DNA of 64,000 nt from an uncultured Pelagibacteraceae bacterium (GTDB lineage Bacteria; Pseudomonadota; Alphaproteobacteria; Pelagibacterales; Pelagibacteraceae). The notes beneath the pieces were generated by a model, which worked only from the letters and a program-made list of their open reading frames with translations, was not told the DNA's origin and ran no database searches. Shown here one piece after another: positions 25,419-34,098 of the stretch. Position numbers and translations under genes: made by a program. Each line of letters starts with the position of its first letter. The first letter of the stretch is position 1. The stretch lies in the NCBI GenBank assembly GCA_902603555.1, contig CACKVD010000003.1:21499-85498 (forward strand). The letters are read 5' to 3'.

Positions 25419-27080
25419 ATGAAAGTAGAATTAAGAGATCCAAATGTAATAATGAAACTTTCAAGACTTGGGTCGTTTCATCAATCAAAATTATCATTTT
25501 TAAGAAGTTTCTTGAGTGAATTTAAGGACTGGGATTATAAAAGAGATGTATTCAATTTAGATAAAGATGGATTTGGAGTAGCGGTATATTCTTTTAAAAA
25601 AAAAGAAAGAGTTTACTCATTAGTATGTTTTGCTAATAAAATTAATGATGATGATAGATCAGATAGGGTTATTGCCACGAAATGGGATGCGGCTTTTACA
25701 TTGCATGATGGTGTTCCAGATATCAAAGATATTGAAAGATTAAAAAATGAGGTCCCAAAACAAGAAGTTGGAAGACTATCTTATAAAGAACTTACATTAT
25801 CAAGAGCCAATAAATCAGTTAGAATGTTTAACCATGTTGTTGAAAGTTTAAGTAATGGATCTCAACCAAATTTAGAATTATTAGAAAAAGTTGGTTATCT
25901 TTACAGGACTACTGCAGTTTATGGCTCAGGTAAATTTGGTTTAGCAGATCGCTTTAGAATTAAAAATAGAGAAGAAATAAATGGTCCTTTCAGACTAGAA
26001 ATGATGTTAGTTTATTTAGTAAGACAATTCACCTTTGACCAAGTTAATCATGTTGCGAAATCAAAGAATCCTAAAAAAGCAGTAAAACTAGATCCTAAAA
26101 TTTGTAAAAATCTCGGAATAGGAAATTCGACTGGATTAGGTATGGCCCCTTTTATTGTTAATCACCCTACTTTACTTAACAATTGGATTTTCTGTCGGGA
26201 AACAGCCTTAAAAAAGATTAGAGAAATCAAAATAGTAAAAATTCAAGATAGTGAGTTATTTAAAAGTTGCGTAAGAAACTCAATCAAAAATATAACTAGC
26301 TGGAATACTGAAAGCGAATATCAGCTTAAAAAAATAAATCATTTACTAAGAGATGTAAGAAAATTTTTAGATTTTGTTGAAAATAAATTTAGCTTTGAAA
26401 CAGATTATCCATTTAATAAAATTTATTTGTGGTTAGAAAAAGAGGCATGTGAAGAATGTATTGAATATATTGTTTCAATTATGATGGAACCTTTTGGTGA
26501 AATCACTGAACCTTTAATAAAAAAAATGAGTTCTGATGAGGAAAAATACTTTAATATACCTACGAATAGAACAGCCGGAAATTTAAAAAGCATCATAGAG
26601 GCAAAATACAAAAATATTCTAGAAATTGATTTTGAAAAACAGACAAATTTTAAAAAATTTTGGTTTATTTCAAAAAATAAAGAAGAACCAAGATTAGCTG
26701 ATCGCTTTGAAGAGCAGGGATCAGAATTAGAGCAGCCTCTTGCGATAGCAAGAGATATTAAAAAATTATACAATAAATTGTTATCAACAAAAAAAACTTT
26801 AAGGATAGATAAGTTTTTAAATGAAAATTCAGACTTAAGACATGTTGTAAGAAGAGCTTTTATTATTGAAAAATTTCCTTATTCAGAGATTCAAGATAAT
26901 ACAATTAGTGAAAATATTGTTCCAATAGATATGCTTAGATTAAAATTATCTTTTTTTGGAGCTTTAAAATTTGATCCAAGATCAGATAAATGGCTTCGTA
27001 TATGCATGTTTCAAGGTGCACCACTTCCAAATGAGCTTGGTGATTACGATGAACAGTGGGTTTATAAATCTCATTCTTAA
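25419..27080 (+). CDS. Large conserved-looking protein of unknown function
   Basis: 553 residues, soluble, no signal peptide or membrane helix. Features include IMKLSRLGSFHQSKLSFLRS at the start, VCFANKIND, VIATKWDAAFTLHDGVPD, GYLYRTTAVYGSGKFGLADR and GIGNSTGLGMAPFIVNHP, with a cysteine pair in EACEECIEYI near residue 344. I recognise no enzyme family. It is three bases after the dipeptidase and three before the DUF3726 gene, so the three should be one operon. Confidence 0.7.
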   Translation: MKVELRDPNVIMKLSRLGSFHQSKLSFLRSFLSEFKDWDYKRDVFNLDKDGFGVAVYSFKKKERVYSLVCFANKINDDDRSDRVIATKWDAAFTLHDGVPDIKDIERLKNEVPKQEVGRLSYKELTLSRANKSVRMFNHVVESLSNGSQPNLELLEKVGYLYRTTAVYGSGKFGLADRFRIKNREEINGPFRLEMMLVYLVRQFTFDQVNHVAKSKNPKKAVKLDPKICKNLGIGNSTGLGMAPFIVNHPTLLNNWIFCRETALKKIREIKIVKIQDSELFKSCVRNSIKNITSWNTESEYQLKKINHLLRDVRKFLDFVENKFSFETDYPFNKIYLWLEKEACEECIEYIVSIMMEPFGEITEPLIKKMSSDEEKYFNIPTNRTAGNLKSIIEAKYKNILEIDFEKQTNFKKFWFISKNKEEPRLADRFEEQGSELEQPLAIARDIKKLYNKLLSTKKTLRIDKFLNENSDLRHVVRRAFIIEKFPYSEIQDNTISENIVPIDMLRLKLSFFGALKFDPRSDKWLRICMFQGAPLPNELGDYDEQWVYKSHS

Positions 27081-27083
27081 TTT

Positions 27084-27695
27084 ATGAAATCATTGAGTGA
27101 AATAGAAACAACATCAAAAAGAGCTAGTCGTGCCATGGGTTTTTCTTGGGGAGTCGCTGAAGAGGTCGCTAAAGGTATAAGATTATTGGAATTTTTTGGT
27201 TTGCCTGGAATTAAAAATTTAAATCAATACTATAAAGATCGTGACAATCGTAATTATGAAAATTCAAAAATAATAAAAAAAAACAATAAACCAAACAAAT
27301 TACCTTATTGTCCAATTACTCTTGGTGTAAGCTTTCTAGATCAAATTAAAAAAATTGAAAAGTTCAAAAAATGCACTTTTCAAAAAATTGCTTATCCAAT
27401 TTTATTTTTACCTTTTTTAAGTAGAAGTTCAGAAATCATAGGAAAGAAATTACTATTTCAATTTGATAAGAATGAATTTTTATTAAATTTTAATGTTAAT
27501 ATTTCATCTAATTTTATAAGAAAAAAATTTCCATCAATTGCTAAAAAAATTGAAGTAAATTTTTTAGATAATAAAGATTCATTTACTGGAACGGAATGGA
27601 AAAATTTATACAAATTATCTGAAGACACATTTGTTGAGGAAACAGATAGTTTAAAACAAGGAGCTGCAGGGGCTGGTTTAACTGACAATGATTAA
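27084..27695 (+). CDS. DUF3726-like protein
   Basis: The 203-residue protein begins LSEIETTSKRASRAMGFSWGVAEEVAKGIRLLE, which I associate with DUF3726, and ends in a glycine-rich LKQGAAGAGLTDND. Both ends look like the most constrained parts. Function is unknown. It is sandwiched between the 553-residue protein and a small Cys4 protein whose start overlaps its stop by eight bases. Confidence 0.65.
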   Translation: MKSLSEIETTSKRASRAMGFSWGVAEEVAKGIRLLEFFGLPGIKNLNQYYKDRDNRNYENSKIIKKNNKPNKLPYCPITLGVSFLDQIKKIEKFKKCTFQKIAYPILFLPFLSRSSEIIGKKLLFQFDKNEFLLNFNVNISSNFIRKKFPSIAKKIEVNFLDNKDSFTGTEWKNLYKLSEDTFVEETDSLKQGAAGAGLTDND

Positions 27696-27849
27696 AGATA
27701 AAGATAATGAAGAAAAGGATTTGAAAGAATTAGATAATATCTGCGAGGAATGTAAAGATGAAAACGAAAGTGTTTCTCAAAATTTAATTCTTATAGGTTA
27801 TAAAATTTGTAAATCTTGCAGAGTATCAAAAACAATTTTTCCTATTTAG
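27688..27849 (+). CDS. 53-residue Cys4 (putative zinc-binding) protein
   Basis: A short frame starts at ATG 27688, inside the end of the DUF3726 gene, and ends at TAG 27849. It encodes a very acidic N-terminus (MIKDKDNEEKDLKELDN) then ICEECKDE and, 18 residues on, ICKSCRVS: two CxxC knuckles that could bind one zinc. Overlapping translation and the two paired CxxC motifs support a real gene. Its last bases overlap the convergent YIP1-like gene. Confidence 0.65.
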   Translation: MIKDKDNEEKDLKELDNICEECKDENESVSQNLILIGYKICKSCRVSKTIFPI

Positions 27850-28388
27850 ATATGATTGACTGGCATCATGTTCATTCTACTCATTACAAAAGAAATTGAT
27901 AAAAAGGCAATAATTAAAAAAGATAAAAAAACTATTCCAAAAGACTTAAAACTTGATTTGAGATTTAAGATTTGTTTCGTTGAAATTATTAAACCTGCAA
28001 AAATCCAAAATTGCGTTAAAAATATAATTGGTATCATTAAATCAGGAGTTAAAGCGAAAAATCTTAAGAGCCCAGGAGCATGAGCAAAACCTACAGCAGT
28101 CAAAACTTTTTTAAAAGACACCTTAGTTTGTTTATCAGGAAATAATTTTACACCTATTACAAATATAAATAACGCCCAAATAAACCAAGTTATAATTGCT
28201 GTTAACCCAGACATTGCAACTGCAGTTTTAATAACTGTATTGGCAGCAACTGCGCCAGCGATCCCATCTAAAATCATTATTAGTCCAGCAAAATAAATTG
28301 ACGCTTCACCAAAATTTTTATTATCGCTATAGAGAGATTTATCTAACTTAATAGATTTAAAAATAATACTGAGAAATTCACCAAACAT
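27846..28388 (-). CDS. YIP1-family membrane protein
   Basis: 180 residues with about five hydrophobic helices. The pattern GVKLFPDKQTKVSFKKVLTAVGFAHAPGLLRFF in the middle is characteristic of bacterial YIP1-family proteins. No function is established for these. It starts on the base after the stop of a 34-residue membrane peptide gene. Confidence 0.75.
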   Translation of the reverse strand: MFGEFLSIIFKSIKLDKSLYSDNKNFGEASIYFAGLIMILDGIAGAVAANTVIKTAVAMSGLTAIITWFIWALFIFVIGVKLFPDKQTKVSFKKVLTAVGFAHAPGLLRFFALTPDLMIPIIFLTQFWIFAGLIISTKQILNLKSSFKSFGIVFLSFLIIAFLSISFVMSRMNMMPVNHI

Positions 28389-28493
28389 TTATTTTTTTTT
28401 ATTTTTTTGTTCTTTGTAAGATACAATTAGTGGAAAGAGTATTAAAGCAATAGCAATTATAATGCAAATTCCAATTAAGAAACCTTTAGTCAT
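28389..28493 (-). CDS. 34-residue membrane peptide
   Basis: The frame runs ATG 28493 to TAA 28389 and encodes one hydrophobic helix (GFLIGICIIIAIALILFPLIV) with a lysine-rich tail (KEQKNKKK). Its stop abuts the YIP1-like ATG without a gap, which supports translation. It could be a small subunit of that membrane protein. Very short frames can be chance, so confidence is limited. Confidence 0.45.
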   Translation of the reverse strand: MTKGFLIGICIIIAIALILFPLIVSYKEQKNKKK

Positions 28494-28503
28494 TAAAATA
28501 TTT

Positions 28504-28525
28504 AAGGGGGAGCAAACTCCCCCTT
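28504..28525 (-). terminator. GC-rich terminator hairpin after the GcvT-family gene
   Basis: A perfect stem AAGGGGGAG/CTCCCCCTT (28504-28512 and 28517-28525) with a CAAA loop, eight bases beyond the stop of the leftward demethylase gene, followed on that strand by an AT-rich stretch. In this AT-rich sequence such a stem stands out. Confidence 0.75.
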
Positions 28526-28533
28526 TAAAAAAG

Positions 28534-29892
28534 TTAGCCTTTTACAACTTCTCTTGTATTAGCATTGAAAGACTCTTTAAATGGTATATCCACTACTACA
28601 GCATCTACAGGTTCACCTGCTTTATCTGAGTATTTCTCAGGCAAATGAATTTTATATTTAGTTCCAACTTTTCCTTTTGGAAATCCGTTTGAGTTCAGAG
28701 TTCCATCAAATGGCACATATCCCATTGCTATATTTGTTTTTTTTTCAGGATGGTACCAAGGTGATGTAATAAAACCTATTGGATCCCCACCATCAGCTCC
28801 TGAAATTAACCAAAAATCAGGTGCATAATCTTCAATTGGTTTTCCCCCTAATTCAAGACCGACTAACTGAAGTTTATATGGTTTTTTACCCTCTTTGAGC
28901 TCTTTACCCATTTTTTCTAAAGCAGCTTTACCAACATAATCAGCTTTTTTATTCCATTCTCCTTTACCCGAAAGTGAAACCTGATAACCTAAATTACATT
29001 GAAAAGGATTATGCTGTTGATCCATGTCCTGACCCCATGAAAGAATTCCAGCTTGAATTCTTCTATGGTGCGCTGGAGCAATAACCATAAGTTGATGTTT
29101 TTTTCCAGCTTCAAGAACTGCATTCCACATATCTTCCGCATATAGAGTAGCATTTCTTAAATAAATTTCATACCCAGCTTCACCTGAGAAACCAGATTGA
29201 GATATAACACAGCTTCTTCCCCCAACTTTTACTTCTGCTAAACCATAAAAAGGCATGTTATCAAAATCAACTTGATCTCCACATAAATCTTTCATTAAAG
29301 CTTTTGATTTAGGTCCTTGTATTTGCACAGGACACGCATCAATTTCTTCAACTGTACAATTAAATCTTCCATCAGCATTAACACCTTGAAGATACATACC
29401 TATATCCGAGTCTGATAAAGAAAACCAAAACTCATCTTTTGAAATTCTTAAAAGAATTGGATCATTTAAAACTCCACCATAAGTATTACATAAAATTACA
29501 TATCTAGCTCTCATAGGGGAAATTTTAGTTGCATCTCTTGTTATTACATAATCTGTGAATTTTTCTGCATCTGGACCTTTAACTCTTATTTGTCTTTCAA
29601 CAGCAACGTTCCACATTGTAACATGATTGACAATAGCATCATATTCTACCATTGCTCCACCGTCTTCAGGTTTTACATAACCTCTTGGATGATAAATACG
29701 ATTGTAAACAGTTGCTCTCCAACAACCAGCTTGCATTGATAAATGCCAATAAGGTGACTTTCTTACCCTTGTTGAAATTAACATCTCAACCTTTGTTGGC
29801 CCACTTTGTCTTAAATTATATGGTACTTCTCGATCTGATTGATCAACTGAAGTAACATGTTTTAGTTTAGTATAGTCAAATTCTTTAGACAT
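28534..29892 (-). CDS. GcvT-family THF-dependent methyltransferase/demethylase, DmdA-related
   Basis: The start at 29892 is chosen because GGAGA lies six bases upstream; the ATG two codons earlier would overlap that SD. The 452 residues match the aminomethyltransferase fold throughout: WNVAVERQIRVKGPDAEKF, GGVLNDPILLRIS, QSGFSGEAGYEIYL, AHHRRIQAGILSWGQDMD. It resembles the DMSP demethylase group (RKSPYWH...TVYNRIYHPRGY near the start) but is about 80 residues longer, with a C-terminal extension. It likely moves a methyl group from an osmolyte to THF. It overlaps metF by eight bases and ends at a strong hairpin. Confidence 0.8.
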   Translation of the reverse strand: MSKEFDYTKLKHVTSVDQSDREVPYNLRQSGPTKVEMLISTRVRKSPYWHLSMQAGCWRATVYNRIYHPRGYVKPEDGGAMVEYDAIVNHVTMWNVAVERQIRVKGPDAEKFTDYVITRDATKISPMRARYVILCNTYGGVLNDPILLRISKDEFWFSLSDSDIGMYLQGVNADGRFNCTVEEIDACPVQIQGPKSKALMKDLCGDQVDFDNMPFYGLAEVKVGGRSCVISQSGFSGEAGYEIYLRNATLYAEDMWNAVLEAGKKHQLMVIAPAHHRRIQAGILSWGQDMDQQHNPFQCNLGYQVSLSGKGEWNKKADYVGKAALEKMGKELKEGKKPYKLQLVGLELGGKPIEDYAPDFWLISGADGGDPIGFITSPWYHPEKKTNIAMGYVPFDGTLNSNGFPKGKVGTKYKIHLPEKYSDKAGEPVDAVVVDIPFKESFNANTREVVKG

Positions 29893-30613
29893 AACCATTC
29901 TCCTTCAACCACTTGTTAGTTTCCTTCAAGCCGCCGAATGTATAAATGTGGAAGAAATCAGTATGCGATTTAACTTTCCCAATTAAATCATTAGGGTCTT
30001 TAGGTTTTAATAAATCTAACGCCTTACTAAAATTAGACTTAAGAAAATTAATGGAATTTTTTGCTCCAACAATATTAGCAAATTTAATTAAGCTAGATAT
30101 TTTTAGAGGCCCAGTAATTCCCACATGCACTGGTATGCTTTGTTTAGATATAAAATCTATAATAGGCTGGGGATCCAGTAACCATTGAGTTACTATATAA
30201 TCAGCATAAGGCTTTTTATCTATCATAGCTTTTTCTAAATCTGAGTCGGATATATCAGGACTCCCCTCAGGGTGTCCAGCAATTCCTATTATCATCTTCT
30301 CAAAATAACCAGTCTCTAAAAGTTGAAACGAGCTATCAAATTTTCCAACTGGCTCTCTACCGCCGCCAATGATTAAGACTTGTTTTACACCCCCGTCTTT
30401 ACATCTAGAGACATAATCTTTAAGCTCTTCTTCATTATGCATTGATCTTGCAGGAAAATGAGGGACAGGGTTAAAACCTTTTTTAACAAGTTCAATAGCT
30501 TTTTGAGCTGTTTCTTTATAATCTCCACCAGGTAACATAGTTATATACACATCATTTACTGGTGGTACCGTTTCTAGATCTGTATTAGGCCCAATTTCTA
30601 ACGAAAATTTCAT
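29885..30613 (-). CDS. metF: Methylenetetrahydrofolate reductase-family protein (MetF-like)
   Basis: From the ATG at 30613 the protein has 242 residues, starting MKFSLEIGP, equivalent to the FEFFPP motif of MetF with its catalytic Glu. NDVYITMLPGGDYKETAQKA, VPHFPARSMHNEEEL and LIIGGGREPVG follow. A longer frame continues to a TTG at 30724, and another TTG at 30661 is possible, so the N-terminus is uncertain. MetF flavoproteins interconvert 5,10-methylene-THF and 5-methyl-THF. Here it is coupled to a demethylase that should yield 5-methyl-THF, so the oxidative direction is likely. Confidence 0.82.
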   Translation of the reverse strand: MKFSLEIGPNTDLETVPPVNDVYITMLPGGDYKETAQKAIELVKKGFNPVPHFPARSMHNEEELKDYVSRCKDGGVKQVLIIGGGREPVGKFDSSFQLLETGYFEKMIIGIAGHPEGSPDISDSDLEKAMIDKKPYADYIVTQWLLDPQPIIDFISKQSIPVHVGITGPLKISSLIKFANIVGAKNSINFLKSNFSKALDLLKPKDPNDLIGKVKSHTDFFHIYTFGGLKETNKWLKENGYV

Positions 30614-30700
30614 TTTCAGATCATTATCTTTTTTGAAAAAGCTGTCAAAGAAATTCAACAATTGACCCCCAACTGATAATTGTTGCCAAAAACGGTGCTC

Positions 30701-31909
30701 ATGATAATTTTTTTTGTGGACCAAAATTACAAAAATAAAAACCTATCTGAAATCCTAGATATTGAAAAAATAGAGGCTGTTAAGAAGTCAATAGAGATAG
30801 CAAATGGCCTTCCAAATGAATGCTACACGAGTGAGGACTATTTAATTTATGAAAAAAAGAGAATTTTTTGGGATAAATGGACAGTCGTTGGAGTTGGAAG
30901 TTCGATACCAAACCCAGGAGATGCCAAGCCATACAATTTATTGGGGATTCCCTTAATTTTAATTAGAGGGAAAGATATGCGGATCCGAGTTTTTCACAAC
31001 GTTTGTAGTCACAGAGGATTTAAACTTTTGGACAAAACCTGTAATTTAAAAAATGTAATCAGATGTCCTTATCATTCTTGGTCATACGACTTTGAAGGAA
31101 ATTTAGTCGCAACACCTCATATTGGTGGACTAAACAAACACCACTCAGAAAAATTTGATAAAATCAAAAGTAATTTAAAAGAGGTTAAAACTAAAGTTTG
31201 GATGGATATCATTTTTATAAATATTAATTCTAATGAAATTGAATTTGATGAATACATAAAACCTCTTGAACAAAGATGGTCAAAATTCATTAATAAAAAT
31301 GATCAAGAATTGATAGTGCATTCTAACGACTATGGTTATTTTAATTTAGATGTAAATTGTAATTGGAAATTTGCTATAGAAAATTATTGTGAAAGTTATC
31401 ATCTGCCAACTATTCATCCTGAATTAAATAAAGTTTCTAACATTAATGATCATTATCATATCCAAGGTTTACCGAACAGATTTGCTGGACAAGGAAGTAA
31501 AAAATATGAACAACCTGTTAAAGGAAATAAAAAATTTAATACTTTTCCAAACTGGGAAAAAAATATGTTAAAAAATTCTGAATACATCGCGTTATTTCCT
31601 AATGTAATGATTGGTCTACATGTTGATCATTTTTATGTTTTTTGGTTAGAGCCACTTACCGTAAGTAAAACAAAAGAACATATGCAGATGTATTATGTTG
31701 GAAATCATAGTGCTAATGGAGAAGAGTTAAAAGATTTAAGAAAAGAAAACGCAAGGTTTTGGAAAGACGTTATGTCAGAGGATGTTAATGCAATTGAAGG
31801 AATGCAAGGGGGAAGAAGCTCTCCAGTTTATAATGGGGGAAATTTTTCACCTGTAATGGATCAACCAACACACCAATTTCATAAGTGGGTAGCTAATAGT
31901 TTAATGTAA
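30701..31909 (+). CDS. Rieske non-heme iron oxygenase, alpha subunit
   Basis: A 402-residue ring-hydroxylating/demethylating oxygenase. The Rieske 2Fe-2S motif is CSH-17 residues-CPYH, and the mononuclear iron site is in ENYCESYHLPTIHPEL (His-x4-His). In this family several members demethylate quaternary amines such as glycine betaine (GbcA) or cleave carnitine (CntA). The context with MetF and a GcvT-type demethylase makes a methylated-amine substrate plausible, but aromatic substrates cannot be excluded. The start is ATG 30701 or GTG 30716. No reductase component is adjacent. Confidence 0.82.
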   Translation: MIIFFVDQNYKNKNLSEILDIEKIEAVKKSIEIANGLPNECYTSEDYLIYEKKRIFWDKWTVVGVGSSIPNPGDAKPYNLLGIPLILIRGKDMRIRVFHNVCSHRGFKLLDKTCNLKNVIRCPYHSWSYDFEGNLVATPHIGGLNKHHSEKFDKIKSNLKEVKTKVWMDIIFININSNEIEFDEYIKPLEQRWSKFINKNDQELIVHSNDYGYFNLDVNCNWKFAIENYCESYHLPTIHPELNKVSNINDHYHIQGLPNRFAGQGSKKYEQPVKGNKKFNTFPNWEKNMLKNSEYIALFPNVMIGLHVDHFYVFWLEPLTVSKTKEHMQMYYVGNHSANGEELKDLRKENARFWKDVMSEDVNAIEGMQGGRSSPVYNGGNFSPVMDQPTHQFHKWVANSLM

Positions 31910-31910
31910 T

Positions 31911-32318
31911 ATGAAAATAATTCTTATAATGGGTTTACCAGGGTCAGGCAAAACAACTTTAGCAAATGAATTGGGTCCGATGTTAAATGCTAAAAGATTG
32001 AATGCAGATGAAGTAAGAAAAGAAGCTAACGATTGGGATTTTTCTGAAGAAGGTAGAAAAAGACAAGCTAAAAGAATGGCAGACTTTGCTATTAAATTAA
32101 AAAATGAGGGAAATTATGTTGTTGCTGATTTTATTTGTCCAACACCTGAGGCAAGAAGTTTATTTCCTGCAGATTTTATTATTTGGGTTGATACAATTAA
32201 AAAAGGTAGATTTGATGATACGAATAAAATGTTTGTAAAACCAGATAAGTATGACTTTCATGTTACTACTCAAGATGCTAAAAACTGGGCACCAAAAATA
32301 TTAAAGGAGATAAAATAA
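31911..32318 (+). CDS. CysC-like P-loop kinase
   Basis: A 135-residue P-loop protein with Walker A GLPGSGKTT (9-17). The pattern LNADEVRKEANDWDFSEEGR followed by RMADFAIKLKNEGNYVV aligns with adenylylsulfate kinase (D-D-x-R, FS-E-R). It is shorter than CysC (about 200) and no ATP sulfurylase is adjacent, so the substrate may not be APS. It overlaps the nucleotidyltransferase start (TAATG), so the two are tightly coupled. Confidence 0.75.
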   Translation: MKIILIMGLPGSGKTTLANELGPMLNAKRLNADEVRKEANDWDFSEEGRKRQAKRMADFAIKLKNEGNYVVADFICPTPEARSLFPADFIIWVDTIKKGRFDDTNKMFVKPDKYDFHVTTQDAKNWAPKILKEIK

Positions 32319-32692
32319 TGACTTATAAATGGGATAATAAAAAACCAACAGCACAAATGTTAGGAAGATGGCAACCGTTTCACGATGGTCATTATAATTT
32401 ATTCAAAGAAATTATAAAAAAAACAGGTCAGGTTTGTATTCAGATTAGAGACGTTCAGGGAGTGGATGACAATCCATTTGATTTTGAGACAGTAAAAAAA
32501 AATATTGAAGAGAGATTGAACCCAGAGTTTGAGGGGCATTTCAAGATTATGATGGTGCCAAATATTACCAATATTTGTTATGGTAGAGGTGTGGGTTATA
32601 AAATTGAAGAAATTGAACTTTCTAAAGAAATTCAAGAAATTTCAGCTACTAAAATAAGAGCAAAAATGAGAGAAGAGGGTAAACTTAAATAA
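32318..32692 (+). CDS. Small nucleotidyltransferase (HxGH family)
   Basis: A 124-residue protein with the two hallmarks of cytidylyltransferase-fold enzymes: GRWQPFHDGHYNLF (HxGH, about 17-30) and ISATKIRAKM near the C-terminus (the ISSTxIR motif). Such enzymes join a nucleotide to a phosphorylated small molecule. Together with the preceding kinase it could form a two-step activation module (phosphorylation, then nucleotidyl transfer). Substrate unknown. Confidence 0.78.
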   Translation: MTYKWDNKKPTAQMLGRWQPFHDGHYNLFKEIIKKTGQVCIQIRDVQGVDDNPFDFETVKKNIEERLNPEFEGHFKIMMVPNITNICYGRGVGYKIEEIELSKEIQEISATKIRAKMREEGKLK

Positions 32693-32702
32693 ATAATCCC
32701 TT

Positions 32703-33476
32703 ATGAATATTAAAATAATTAATCAAGGAAAAGACATTTCAAGAGTAATTATTAATGACCCCAAAACATATAATTCTTTATCAACCAGGAACCTTATTGA
32801 TTTAATTAAAGTTTTTAAAAAACTTAATAATGATAGAAATATTAAAGTAATAATTCTTGAGGGTGCCGGAAAAGGGTTTAGTGCAGGTCATAATTTAAAG
32901 GAAGTAAGAGGATTAAAGAAAAAAGAAAAATACCAAAAGTTATTTAATCTTTGCTCTAAACTAATGTTACAAATTGTTGAGGGAAAAAAACCAGTTATTG
33001 CTAAGGTACATGGAGCTGCTTATGCAGCGGGTTGTCAACTGGTTGCAAGTTGTGACTTAGCCTATAGCACTAAAGATGCTATGTTCGCGACGCCAGGTGT
33101 AAATATTGGTTTATTTTGTAGTACTCCAATGGTCGCTGTTAGTAGAAAGATTAATAGAAAATCAATGATGAAAATGTTACTTACAGGGGAACCGATTAAG
33201 GCAAATTATGCGAAAGAAATTGGTTTAATTAACGATAGCTATTCGAAATCTAGATTAAATAATGAAGTATTAAAAGTTGCAAAAAAAATTGCTTCTAAAT
33301 CAAATCTTACAATCAAAATTGGTAAGCAAGCTTTTTATAAACAATTAGAAATGCCATTAAAGAAAGCCTATGCTTACACCAGTAAAATGATGACTCTTAA
33401 TATGATGGCTATGGATGCTAAAGAAGGTATTTCAGCATTTCTAGAAAAAAGAAAACCAAAGTGGAAAAATAAATGA
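32703..33476 (+). CDS. Enoyl-CoA hydratase/isomerase-family protein
   Basis: 257 residues of the crotonase fold. The oxyanion-hole segments are GKGFSAGHNLKEV (about 57-69) and HGAAYAAGCQLVASCDLAYS (about 104-123). The catalytic Glu that follows the second glycine in hydratases is replaced in AAGCQLVAS, so isomerase or hydrolase chemistry is possible. It overlaps the next small gene by four bases. Confidence 0.85.
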   Translation: MNIKIINQGKDISRVIINDPKTYNSLSTRNLIDLIKVFKKLNNDRNIKVIILEGAGKGFSAGHNLKEVRGLKKKEKYQKLFNLCSKLMLQIVEGKKPVIAKVHGAAYAAGCQLVASCDLAYSTKDAMFATPGVNIGLFCSTPMVAVSRKINRKSMMKMLLTGEPIKANYAKEIGLINDSYSKSRLNNEVLKVAKKIASKSNLTIKIGKQAFYKQLEMPLKKAYAYTSKMMTLNMMAMDAKEGISAFLEKRKPKWKNK

Positions 33477-33670
33477 CCATTAAAAATGGTTTAATCGTAA
33501 TTTTTATAATTATTGGGCTTTATATAGTCTTAGACATGCGAGATCATAATTTTAAAAGAGCTGTTGATGCCTGCGTTGCAGGCAGCCAAAAATTATCTGA
33601 GACTAAAATAATAGATCTGAATGAAGCAAAGAAGTTTTGTGAAGATCAAATAAGAAAAAATAATGAGTGA
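33473..33670 (+). CDS. Small membrane-anchored protein
   Basis: 65 residues with an N-terminal hydrophobic helix (LIVIFIIIGLYIVLD) and a charged tail containing two cysteines (DACVAG, KFCEDQ). It overlaps the enoyl-CoA hydratase stop by four bases (ATGA) and the CoA-binding gene start by eight, which strongly suggests it is translated. Function unknown. Confidence 0.6.
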   Translation: MTIKNGLIVIFIIIGLYIVLDMRDHNFKRAVDACVAGSQKLSETKIIDLNEAKKFCEDQIRKNNE

Positions 33671-34097
33671 TATTAAAGATATTCTTTTTAAGTATAAATC
33701 TATTGCAATGATAGGAGTAAGTAATGATCCAACTAAAGCATCAACTATTGTAATGAAGTATATGCAGAAGTATGGATTTAAAGTTTTTCCTGTTAATCCT
33801 AAAGCTAAAGGACAAAAAATTTTAGGAGAAGAAGTTTTTGAAAAAATAACTGATATTAAAGACTCAGTTGATATCGTAGATGTTTTTAGACCATCAAAAG
33901 AAGCCTTAGATATTGCAAAAGATGCAGTAAGTATTAAAGCTAAAGTTTTATGGTTACAGTTAGGCATCAAAAGTGAAGAGGCAAAAAAAGTTGTTGAGGA
34001 AAATAATATTGAATATGTTGAAGATAAGTGCACAAAAATGGAATACCAAAAACACTTTTTAAAAGTACGCCAAGCGTTTCCAGTTTTACAAAATTAA
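33663..34097 (+). CDS. CoA-binding domain protein (YccU type)
   Basis: 144 residues of the CoA_binding_2 Rossmann fold: YKSIAMIGVSNDPTKAST, KVFPVNPKAKGQKILGE, DIVDVFRPSKEALDIA and VLWLQLGIKSEEA. These stand-alone CoA-binding domains resemble the N-terminal part of succinyl-CoA synthetase alpha and have no defined reaction. It is next to an enoyl-CoA hydratase gene, consistent with a CoA-thioester theme. Confidence 0.85.
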   Translation: MSDIKDILFKYKSIAMIGVSNDPTKASTIVMKYMQKYGFKVFPVNPKAKGQKILGEEVFEKITDIKDSVDIVDVFRPSKEALDIAKDAVSIKAKVLWLQLGIKSEEAKKVVEENNIEYVEDKCTKMEYQKHFLKVRQAFPVLQN

Positions 34098-34098
34098 T

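Noticed and set aside
30614..30724. N-terminal extension of MetF from a TTG at 30724.
   Set aside because: It overlaps the Rieske gene start and adds residues without MetF features, though the true start remains unsure.
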